NCBI GenBank assembly: GCA_036501535.1
Contig: DASYAE010000003.1
Coordinates: forward strand, 1 to 64,000
Source of the DNA: DASYAE01 sp036501535
GTDB lineage: Bacteria > Actinomycetota > Actinomycetes > Streptomycetales > Catenulisporaceae
Direction of reading: 5' to 3'
Length of the DNA: 64,000 nt
Under the pieces are notes generated by a model. The model did no database searches. It was not told where the DNA came from and saw only the letters and a program-made list of their open reading frames with translations. Positions within the stretch are counted from its first letter, which is position 1. Every line of letters begins with the position of its first letter. Made by a program: the position numbers and the translations under genes. Shown here piece by piece: positions 57,821 to 64,000 of the stretch.

Positions 57821-58975
57821 TCACCGATCGTTCGCGACCGCCAGCGCATAGGCCGCACGCAGGACGTCAGGTGCAGCGCGCTCAATATGCTGCAGGGCGA
57901 AGCGCGCATCGTCGGCCGCCGCGGCGAGCAGGGTGTCGTCCCCGCCGCCCTGATATCCCTGGTATGCCTGGTACTCCGCCAGATCGATCAGCGCGACGGC
58001 GACCGCGGTGTGCGCCTGCCGGAGCAGAGCGGCCGGCGGCGCGCCGGTCGGGTTGGCGACGATCAGGTAGGCGCCGGTGCTGCAGCCGAAGGTCCCGGCC
58101 GAGATCGACCCCGGGTTCCCGCCGGGCATGGAGCGCCACGCGGCCGCCTCGATCGCCTGCGCGATGTAGTGGCTCGCCGGCACGTCCAGCAGCCGCTGGT
58201 CGGAATGGCCGGCCAGCCGCGGCTTGACCAGCCGCAGATCGCACACGTACACCTCGCGCGCGCCGACGCCGGTGGCGCTGCGCCGCGACCCGGCCGCGCC
58301 GGCCAGCCCGCCGGTCGGCGACGCGAGCCAGCGCTCGATCACCTCGACCGCCGCCTCGGCGCTGTGCAGGTCGTACTGCCCGCAGGATTCCGGCGTGGCG
58401 AACGGGACCGCGGCCCCGGCCCGGAACAGCTCGGCGGCCCGTTCCAGCGCGTCGTGGTACGCCCGGCGCAGGACGCCGTCGGCGAGCCCGGTGCCCTCGG
58501 TCACGAAGGTCGAGCGGAACCCGATGGTCGGCTCGCCGTCCGGGCCGCCTGCCGGTCCTCCCGCGTACTGCGTACCGAGGCCATGGACATAGGGCGAGGT
58601 GTCGACCAGGCGGCTGCCGATCGTCGTATCAGCTCTGCCTGGTGCGCCTCCGCCGCCGTTGCGATGTGCTTGTCGGGAAATGGCCTGGTGGGCTGTTCGC
58701 TGCGCTTCGGCAGCCCGCTCGGCCAGCCGGGCGCGCAGGTCGCCGCCCTCCGGCGAGGCGAGCGAGTGCTCGATCGAGTGGACGCCGGCGGCGAGCCGGG
58801 CCGACTCCTCCGGCGCGAGAGCGGGCCCGAATCCGGTCAGCGGGAAGTACTCGCGCTGCAGCGTGATCGGCTGCTGCGCCGCGACCTGCTTATCCGCACT
58901 CAGCGTCCCGCCGGTCATCGCCACGTGGTCCTTCGAGCCCGAATCCGCCGCGATCGGCTGCACCAGGATCGTCAC
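57821..58975 (-). CDS. Divergent LuxS-like protein with two degenerate LuxS halves
   Basis: A 384-residue protein whose motifs match LuxS (S-ribosylhomocysteine lyase), twice. The first half has GVHSIEHSLA (H66, E69, H70; the LuxS metal motif HxxEH) and SCGQYDLHSAEAA (Cys198, like LuxS C-G-x4-H-S-x2-E-A). At the place of the catalytic Cys it reads TSPYVHGLG. The second half has DLRLVKP, then SHYIAQ in place of HxxEH, and GTFGCSTGAYLIV (Cys298, like LuxS G-C-x-T-G-F-Y). LuxS is normally about 155 residues. GTG 58975 overlaps the stop of the Pfs-type gene and has GGAGG upstream. Activity is inferred; a non-catalytic role is possible. Confidence 0.6.
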   Translation of the reverse strand: MTILVQPIAADSGSKDHVAMTGGTLSADKQVAAQQPITLQREYFPLTGFGPALAPEESARLAAGVHSIEHSLASPEGGDLRARLAERAAEAQRTAHQAISRQAHRNGGGGAPGRADTTIGSRLVDTSPYVHGLGTQYAGGPAGGPDGEPTIGFRSTFVTEGTGLADGVLRRAYHDALERAAELFRAGAAVPFATPESCGQYDLHSAEAAVEVIERWLASPTGGLAGAAGSRRSATGVGAREVYVCDLRLVKPRLAGHSDQRLLDVPASHYIAQAIEAAAWRSMPGGNPGSISAGTFGCSTGAYLIVANPTGAPPAALLRQAHTAVAVALIDLAEYQAYQGYQGGGDDTLLAAAADDARFALQHIERAAPDVLRAAYALAVANDR

Positions 58976-59655
58976 GTCCCGGCCTCCTCTTCCACGTCGC
59001 GCAGGATCCGTTCGGCGACCCCGGCCAGGCCGGCCAGCGCGGCCGGCATGTTGGCCTCGAAGGCGCCGGTCGACTCGAGGTTGCAGTAGTCCGACGCGGC
59101 CTTGTAGCTCTCCAGCAGGGACAGCCGGTTGTTGCGGAACAGCGTGTGCGCGATCGCCGCCAGCTCCATGTCCACGAAGTCGGGCGCGAAGCCGCCGAGG
59201 TCCGGGTGGAACGCGCCCGGGTCGGTCACGAAGGTGTCGCCGGAGATCAGCCGGGCGTCCGGGAGCGCGGCCACCCGCCGGGCCAGCTTGTACTCGGTCA
59301 CCGAGGTGCGCGGGATCTGGCCGAACTTGTAGCCGAACACGGTGGCGTCGACGTCGAAGAACGCGCAGACGTCCACCGCGTGCACCGCGCCGATCGCGAT
59401 GGCCGGGTCCAGGCAGCCGACCAGGCCCAGGTTCACGATCCGGCGCGGGTCGAAGCGGTCCAGTGTGTATTGCGCGGCCGCCGCGGCGTTCGTGGTGCCG
59501 ATGCCGGTCTGCACGATGATCCCGTCCCGGGACCACCGCTCGCGCCGCCGCACGCCGAACGGCCAGGGATCCACCTCGCTCCACCGGCCCGGGTCGAAGA
59601 TCCCTTCGATCTCCTCGTTCATGGCCACCAGGAATGCCACATCAACCCGCTGCAC
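58972..59655 (-). CDS. Pfs/MTAN-type nucleosidase (S-adenosylhomocysteine / methylthioadenosine)
   Basis: A 227-residue purine nucleosidase of the phosphorylase superfamily. Against E. coli MtnN: AMNEE (Glu15 as Glu12), TGIGTTNAAAAA, NLGLVGCL, DATVFGYKFGQ, ISGDTFV, VDMELAAIAH (Glu164 as Glu174) and KAASD (Asp189 as the catalytic Asp197). It should cleave S-adenosylhomocysteine to S-ribosylhomocysteine and adenine, the substrate of LuxS, whose divergent homologue starts within this gene's stop codon (GTGA). Actinomycetes usually use adenosylhomocysteinase instead. Start GTG 59655, weak TAGGGTG ribosome site. Confidence 0.82.
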   Translation of the reverse strand: MQRVDVAFLVAMNEEIEGIFDPGRWSEVDPWPFGVRRRERWSRDGIIVQTGIGTTNAAAAAQYTLDRFDPRRIVNLGLVGCLDPAIAIGAVHAVDVCAFFDVDATVFGYKFGQIPRTSVTEYKLARRVAALPDARLISGDTFVTDPGAFHPDLGGFAPDFVDMELAAIAHTLFRNNRLSLLESYKAASDYCNLESTGAFEANMPAALAGLAGVAERILRDVEEEAGT

Positions 59656-59861
59656 GTAAGCACCCTACCGGGTCTCGGCAGTCATACGGCGCCAACCGGA
59701 CGATTGACCGCCGCTCGAGCGACGCGCAACCAGGGTTCGAGGGATGCCGGTTCGGACTTGTCAGATCGCTCCGATACCCTTCCGTCCGTGCCCACGACAC
59801 ACGACACGCCGACTCCGGGGATATGCTGGCGCCTCGAACACCTGTGCTATAGCCTCGAACC

Positions 59862-60134
59862 ATGTCTGCGGTAGCCACTCGGATCGATGACGACGTCGAT
59901 GAGAGCGCCGGCCGGGCGCTGCTCATCCAGTTGCGCGCGCGTGCCCGGGACCTGCAAGCGCAGGTGTGGACCCGTAAGGTGCGCGCTGCCTTGACGACCG
60001 GACCTGCGCGGACGCTGCCCGAGGAGGCCGTCCTCGCGCTGGTGCCCGGAATCAGTGCCGCGACGGTCCGGCAGTGGCGGACGGTCGCCGTGATGAACCG
60101 TCCGACCCCGCCCCGGCCGACCGAGCCGATTTAG
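59862..60134 (+). CDS. Small hypothetical protein with possible helix-turn-helix
   Basis: A 90-residue protein, mostly helical (RALLIQLRARARDLQAQVWTR in part), with a C-terminal stretch LPEEAVLALVPGISAATVRQWR that reads like a helix-turn-helix. No family is recognised. The ATG is about 12 bases after a TATAG -10-like element and lacks a ribosome site, so the transcript may be nearly leaderless. Its 3' end overlaps the convergent histidine-kinase frame by 83 bases, and a hairpin follows its stop. Confidence 0.5.
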   Translation: MSAVATRIDDDVDESAGRALLIQLRARARDLQAQVWTRKVRAALTTGPARTLPEEAVLALVPGISAATVRQWRTVAVMNRPTPPRPTEPI

Positions 60135-61902
60135 GGGCCTGACGCGGCTGAACAGGTGTTCCAACCGAAGCCGCGTCAGGAGCGCCGCGGAGAGTGAGCG
60201 GCGGGCAGAGCGCGGGGTGATTTTTCACCCGCCCGGGATCAGGGTCGGGCTCGGCCGGATCCCCGCAGCCGGATATCCCGTCCGCCGCGTGTGGCGGCTC
60301 CGGATCCGGCTCGGTCTCGACCGGCAGGGTGACGGTCACCCGCAGCCCCTGCGGATCGTTGAGCTCCGCGCCGACGGCGCCGTGGTGCGCGGCCGCGATC
60401 TCGGCGACGATGGCGAGGCCGAGGCCTGAGCCGGGGCGGGAGGACGACGGGTTCGCAGCGCGGTAGAAGCGGTCGAAGATGCGGGGCAGCTTGTCCGGCG
60501 GCACCCCCGGGCCGTCGTCGTTGACCTCGATGACGATGCAGTCCGCGTCGTCGGCGTCGACATCGGGCGAGGCGATGATCGTGGCCACCGTGTCCTCGGG
60601 GGTGTGCGCGTGCACGTTCGCGATGAGGTTGTCCACCGCGCGGCGCAGCAGCTCCTCGTCGCCGAAGGTCACCATGCCCGGCGCGATGTCCGCCTCCCAT
60701 GTCCGGTCCGGCTCGGCGACCACCGCCCGCTCGACGCACGAGGCGACCAGCTCGCTGACGTCGACCTCGTCGCGGGCCCGGTCCGGGTGCTGATCCAGCC
60801 GGGCCAGCCGCAGCATGTCGTCGACCAGCGCGCTCATCCGCTGCGTCTCGAGGCTGATACGCCGCATGACCTCGTCGAGCTGGCTGCGCTCCGACACCGC
60901 GCCCTGCTGGTAGAGCTCCGCGTTGGCGCGCAGCGAGGCCAGCGGGGTGCGCAGCTCGTGGCTGGCGTCGGCGAAGAACCGGCGCATGACCTCCTGGCCC
61001 GCCTCGCGCTCGCGGATGGAGGCCTGGATCCGGGCCAGCATCCCGTTCAGGGCGGCGCCGAGCCGGCCCACCTCGCTGCGCGGATCGTGCGGCCGGACCC
61101 GGCCGGTCAGGTCGCCGCCGCTCATCCGGCCGGCCTGCGCGGCCATCGCCTCGATCGGGCGCAGGCCGCGGCGCAGCAGGAGCAGCACGCCGCCGCCGAT
61201 CAGGCCGACCGCGGCCAGCGAGCCGAGGATCACGATCAGCTCGAGCTGGTCCACGGTGTGGTTCACGTCGTCCAGGCTCGTGCCCGCGATCAGGGTGCCG
61301 TCCGGCACCTTCATGCTGGCCAGGCGCATCGGCGTGGACCCGAACATGGCGTCGGCCAGCGCCGTGGGGCTGCTGGGGACGGCGATCTTGTGCTGGGACC
61401 TGAGGGACCTGAGCCTGGTCGCGCTGATGGTGATGTCCGTGCCGGGCCCGACCTCCAGCGTCACCGTCGAGCCGTCGTCGGAGCTGAAGCCGACGTAGTA
61501 GTCGCCGAGGATGGAGCGCTGCTGCGCGACCCGGAGCGTCGCATTCGCCTGCACCTGCTGGAACGACGTACGGGGCTGCGTGGCACTGCTGTATGGCCCG
61601 GCCGGCTGGACTCGCCCTGCCGGGAACTCCTGCCCGACCCGGTAGTTGGGCGGGGGAGCGGGATTGAGCAGCGTCTCCAGCCGCGGCCGGGTCAGCGCGA
61701 GCACCGTCTCGAGCGAGGAGTCGGTCTTGTCGAGCAGGTACTGCCGCAGCGCGGTCACCGCGGCGAAGTCGAAGGCGGCCAGCGCGATCAGGGCGATCGA
61801 CACGACGCCGGCCAGCACCCGGGTGCGCAGCTGCGGCCGCAGCAGCCTGCGAAGCCTTCTGCGCGGCCGCGGCCGCTGCTGCTTTATCGCTGTGCTCGTC
61901 AT
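60052..61902 (-). CDS. Two-component sensor histidine kinase
   Basis: A 616-residue membrane kinase. Transmembrane helix 1 is at about 29-50, an outside sensor domain at 50-225, helix 2 at about 228-250 (LELIVILGSLAAVGLIGGGV), HAMP at 252-305, the H-box FFADASHELRTPLASLRANA (phosphoacceptor His), N-box VDNLIANVHAHT, and NDDGPGVPP and GSGLGLAIV ATP motifs. It is of the PhoR/TrcS-like class. It follows the response-regulator gene by 2 bases. After the ATPase domain ends the frame runs on about 80 residues, Pro/Ser/Arg-rich, over a hairpin and into the convergent small gene; this tail is probably not functional. Confidence 0.92.
   Translation of the reverse strand: MTSTAIKQQRPRPRRRLRRLLRPQLRTRVLAGVVSIALIALAAFDFAAVTALRQYLLDKTDSSLETVLALTRPRLETLLNPAPPPNYRVGQEFPAGRVQPAGPYSSATQPRTSFQQVQANATLRVAQQRSILGDYYVGFSSDDGSTVTLEVGPGTDITISATRLRSLRSQHKIAVPSSPTALADAMFGSTPMRLASMKVPDGTLIAGTSLDDVNHTVDQLELIVILGSLAAVGLIGGGVLLLLRRGLRPIEAMAAQAGRMSGGDLTGRVRPHDPRSEVGRLGAALNGMLARIQASIREREAGQEVMRRFFADASHELRTPLASLRANAELYQQGAVSERSQLDEVMRRISLETQRMSALVDDMLRLARLDQHPDRARDEVDVSELVASCVERAVVAEPDRTWEADIAPGMVTFGDEELLRRAVDNLIANVHAHTPEDTVATIIASPDVDADDADCIVIEVNDDGPGVPPDKLPRIFDRFYRAANPSSSRPGSGLGLAIVAEIAAAHHGAVGAELNDPQGLRVTVTLPVETEPDPEPPHAADGISGCGDPAEPDPDPGRVKNHPALCPPLTLRGAPDAASVGTPVQPRQAPKSARSAGAGSDGSSRRPSATAGPSRH
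60138..60180. terminator. Hairpin after the small gene, inside the kinase tail frame
   Basis: CCTGACGCGGCT (60138-60149) pairs perfectly with AGCCGCGTCAGG (60169-60180); the 19-base loop holds a further GAAC/GTTC stem. It starts 3 bases after the stop of the 59862-60134 gene. A terminator placed inside the kinase's 3' codons suggests those codons are a read-through extension. Confidence 0.6.
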
Positions 61903-61904
61903 GG

Positions 61905-62639
61905 TCAGCTCGCCGGGTCGTCGGGGCTGGGAACGCGCAGGCTGTAGCCGATCCCGCGCTGGGTGCGGATCAGGTCCGGGCCGTACTGGGCCAGCTTGCG
62001 CCGCAGGTAGGCGATGTACGTCGAGACGATGGTGCTGGACCCGCCGAAGTCGTAGTCCCAGACGTGGTCGAGCAGCTGGGCCTTCGTCAGCACCCGCCCC
62101 GGGTTGAGCATGAAGTAGCGCAGCAGCCGGAACTCGGTCGGCGACAGGTCGATCAGCCGGCCGCCCCGGCGCACCTCGTAGGCGTCCTGGTCGAGTTCGA
62201 CGTCGGCGAAGGTGAGCACGGAGCCGGCCGCCACGGGCCTCGTGCGACGCAGCACCGTGCGAATACGCGCGGCCAGTTCCTCGAGCCCGAACGGCTTGGT
62301 CATGTAGTCGTCGCCGCCTAACGTCAGGCCGGCCACCTTGTCCGCCTGGGTGTCCTTCGCGGTCAGGAAGATCACCGGGACCCGGCTGCCGTCCCGGCGC
62401 AGCCGCCGGACCACCTCGAAGCCGTCGAGGTCCGGCAGCATCACGTCCAGCACGACCAGGTCGAACGCCTGGTCCCGGGCGAGGCGCAGCGCATCCGAGC
62501 CGGTCTGCGCGGTGGCCACCTCGAATCCGAGGAACCGCAGCGACGCGGCGACCGCGTCGCGCAGGAACGGCTCGTCGTCGACCACCAGCAGTCCGCCGTG
62601 GTCGCGGGGCACTTCCCGCGCCTGCACCGGCACATCCAT
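61905..62639 (-). CDS. OmpR/PhoB-family response regulator
   Basis: A 244-residue regulator. The receiver has the acidic pair VVDDEP (21-22), phospho-Asp65 in LVVLDVMLPD, the T in FLTAKD and the K in MTKPF. The DNA-binding winged helix (about 145-240) has SPTEFRLLRYFMLNPGRVLT, LLDHVWDYDFGG and VSTYIAYLRRKL, then RTQRGIGYSL. ATG 62639 is chosen because GAGGAG lies 8 bases upstream and the protein starts near the receiver. ATG 62714 is in frame but lies inside a set of 11-base direct repeats that look like the operator. It pairs with the kinase gene 2 bases downstream. Confidence 0.92.
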   Translation of the reverse strand: MDVPVQAREVPRDHGGLLVVDDEPFLRDAVAASLRFLGFEVATAQTGSDALRLARDQAFDLVVLDVMLPDLDGFEVVRRLRRDGSRVPVIFLTAKDTQADKVAGLTLGGDDYMTKPFGLEELAARIRTVLRRTRPVAAGSVLTFADVELDQDAYEVRRGGRLIDLSPTEFRLLRYFMLNPGRVLTKAQLLDHVWDYDFGGSSTIVSTYIAYLRRKLAQYGPDLIRTQRGIGYSLRVPSPDDPAS

Positions 62640-62692
62640 CGCGTCGCTCCTCGCTTCGGGCACATTCGACCACAGCAGCGCGAACGCAGCGT

Positions 62693-62721
62693 CGGAGTTC
62701 TCTGTGAGTTTCATGTGAGTT
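62693..62721. promoter_or_regulatory. 11-bp direct repeats upstream of the response regulator
   Basis: GTGAGTT occurs at 62704-62710 and 62715-62721, with a weaker third copy (CGGAGTT) at 62693-62699, an exact 11-base period. OmpR/PhoB regulators bind such tandem repeats head to tail. The sites lie 54-82 bases before the start at 62639 and about 100 before the divergent gene at 62822, so both could be controlled. Confidence 0.5.
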
Positions 62722-62821
62722 CGATCTTGGTGGCGGCGTGGCGCGCTGCTGACCGGCCCCTGCGCGCCTCACACGGAAGTCACACGCGATCCATGCAGTG
62801 GTCTGACATGCGTTGCGCACG

Positions 62822-64000
62822 ATGGCGGCCGTGCTTGGACACCGACGCCTGACGATCCGCCCGGAGCCGCCGACCACCGATGGACGGACGACGGCCGATG
62901 CCGTCGGACCGGCCGGAGCGGCTAGAGCGACCGAAGCGGCTGGAGCGACCGGATCCGCGAGCGCCGCGGCGCGCCGGCTGCCCCGGCCGAGCCTGATCGC
63001 GCTGGTGCTGGCCGGCGGCTCGATCCTCGGCCTGGCGCTGCGGCTCTACCAGCTCTCCAGGCCCGGCTACCTGCTCGGCGTCACCGAATACGACGACGGC
63101 GTCTATTTCGGCAGCGCGGTCCAACTGCTGCACGGCAAGCTGCCCTATCGCGACTACATCATTGTGCATCCGCCCGGCATCACGCTGCTGATGACCCCGG
63201 TCGCGCTGCTCTCGTTCAGCCTCGGCACCGCGAAGTCACTGGCTGTCGCCCGCGTGCTGATGGCGTATGTGGGGGCCGCCTCGGTCCCGCTGGGCGGCCT
63301 GGTGGTGCGGCATCGCGGAGTCTTCGCCACGACGGTGACCTGCGGAATCCTGGCCGTGTTCCCGGACGCGATCGCGGCGTCGCACACCGTCCTGCTCGAG
63401 CCCTGGCTCGTGCTGTTCTGCCTCATCGGAGCGCTGGCAGTGTTCGACGGCGACCGCCTGGCCGCCCTGCCCGAGCGCCGGCGGGCGCTCTGGCGGTCGC
63501 GGATCGCGTTGGGCGGCGTGGCGTTCGGCTTCGCGGGCGCCGTCAAGGTCTGGGCGGTCCTGCCGGCGCTCGTGATCGCGGCGCTGTGCCTGCCGGCTGC
63601 GCGGCGGGCGCTGACCTTCGCCGGCGGGGTCGCGGCCGGATTCCTGGTGCCCGTCCTGCCGTTCGCGGCGACGGCGCCGCGGACCTTCTTCGACAGCGTG
63701 ATCGTCGCACAGGTGGTCCGGTTCGACGCCTCCCGCACGTCTCTGTGGGCGCGGCTCTCGGCACTGTCCGGCGTCACCGACTTCAGCGGGGTCGGCCACA
63801 GCACGCTGATGTTGATCGCACTGGCGATACCTGCGGTGGTCATCGGCTGCAGCGCGGCCGCGTCGCTCGCCACGCGCCGGCCGCCGCCGCCGTTGGAGCT
63901 GTTCGTGTCGATCAGCGCGGTTCTCGTGGCCGGTTCGTTCCTCTGGCCGGACGACTTCTCGTACCACTACGGGGGCTTCTTCGCGCCGTTCCTCGCACTG
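62822..64000 (+). CDS. GT39-like polytopic membrane glycosyltransferase, 3' truncated by the window
   Basis: An open frame from ATG 62822 to the window end gives 393 residues without a stop. After a 45-residue Ala/Thr/Arg lead comes a first helix (LIALVLAGGSILGLALRLYQL), then an acidic outside loop EYDDGVYFGSAVQLLHGKLP with YRDYIIVHPPG, the acidic D-D and H-P-P pattern of GT39/PMT-like enzymes, and about eight more helices. It should use a polyprenyl-phosphate sugar donor at the membrane. No good ribosome site; GTG 62831 is another possible start. It is divergent from the two-component operon and may be under its control. Confidence 0.78.
   Translation, partial: MAAVLGHRRLTIRPEPPTTDGRTTADAVGPAGAARATEAAGATGSASAAARRLPRPSLIALVLAGGSILGLALRLYQLSRPGYLLGVTEYDDGVYFGSAVQLLHGKLPYRDYIIVHPPGITLLMTPVALLSFSLGTAKSLAVARVLMAYVGAASVPLGGLVVRHRGVFATTVTCGILAVFPDAIAASHTVLLEPWLVLFCLIGALAVFDGDRLAALPERRRALWRSRIALGGVAFGFAGAVKVWAVLPALVIAALCLPAARRALTFAGGVAAGFLVPVLPFAATAPRTFFDSVIVAQVVRFDASRTSLWARLSALSGVTDFSGVGHSTLMLIALAIPAVVIGCSAAASLATRRPPPPLELFVSISAVLVAGSFLWPDDFSYHYGGFFAPFLAL

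Noticed and set aside
57821..58975. M16-type peptidase for the HxxEH protein
   Set aside because: M16 peptidases share the fold and HxxEH, but the C-G-x4-H-S and G-C-x-T-G cysteine motifs and the neighbouring Pfs gene point to LuxS.
1..64000. CRISPR array, tRNA or rRNA genes, transposons
   Set aside because: No regularly spaced identical repeats, cloverleaf-type sequences, rRNA stretches or transposase motifs were seen by eye; a program such as tRNAscan-SE could still find a missed tRNA.

Overview
The window is high-GC DNA (roughly 70% by eye) with GTG and TTG starts, start/stop overlaps of the ATGA, GTGA and TTGA type, a DUF222/HNH (REP13E12-like) gene, many one-component regulators and many secreted glycoside hydrolases with ricin-type lectin or chitin-binding tails. 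This fits a soil, mycelial-type actinomycete. A placement near Catenulisporales or Streptomycetales is only a guess from style. No rRNA, tRNA, CRISPR array, IS transposase or prophage was seen. Both edges cut genes: an ABC-2 permease on the left and a GT39-like membrane protein on the right.

Layout. 1-10.8 kb: the end of an ABC permease, anmK (cell-wall recycling), a DUF222/HNH gene behind a nest of inverted repeats, a metallophosphoesterase, an epoxide hydrolase, an aminotransferase with a divergent LysR regulator, a small ABC exporter and a UPF0303 gene. 10.8-21.2 kb: an EamA exporter, then a nitrate-assimilation block. This is a HemD/winged-helix protein divergent from a tightly overlapping operon of nitrate reductase, FAD reductase, nirB, nirD and narK. 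21.2-31.8 kb: a cupin, a ClC channel and MarR pair with a strange frame relation, a GT39 glycosyltransferase, a SnoaL/TetR divergent pair with twin operators, and a MerR regulator coupled to a VIT/vWA protein behind a 24-bp palindrome. 31.8-40.8 kb: a mannoside locus with GH92 mannosidase, ribose-type ABC importer and LacI regulator, then a PhyH dioxygenase. 40.8-48.6 kb: an ECF sigma factor with ABC-2 transporter genes, then a DUF4132 gene coupled to a small protein that looks like a ubiquitin/MoaD-type beta-grasp protein ending in Gly-Gly. 48.6-56.2 kb: a GH18 chitinase with a DasR-like site, a GH79-like enzyme, a SLOG-family protein and a very large beta-helix/FN3 protein. 56.4-64 kb: a STAS/anti-sigma pair, a nucleosidase (Pfs/MTAN) coupled to a divergent LuxS-like protein, and a two-component system next to a GT39-like gene.

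The most interesting system is at 57821-59655. A Pfs-type nucleosidase gene overlaps the start of a 384-residue protein that reads as two degenerate LuxS halves. The first half keeps the HxxEH and C-G-x4-H-S metal-site motifs but lacks the catalytic cysteine. The second half keeps the G-C-x-T-G cysteine motif but has lost the HxxEH. LuxS is a homodimer with active sites at its interface, so one chain could hold a single split site. The DUF4132 plus Gly-Gly beta-grasp pair (45719-48542) is second. All function calls rest on reading the sequence; no database search was run.
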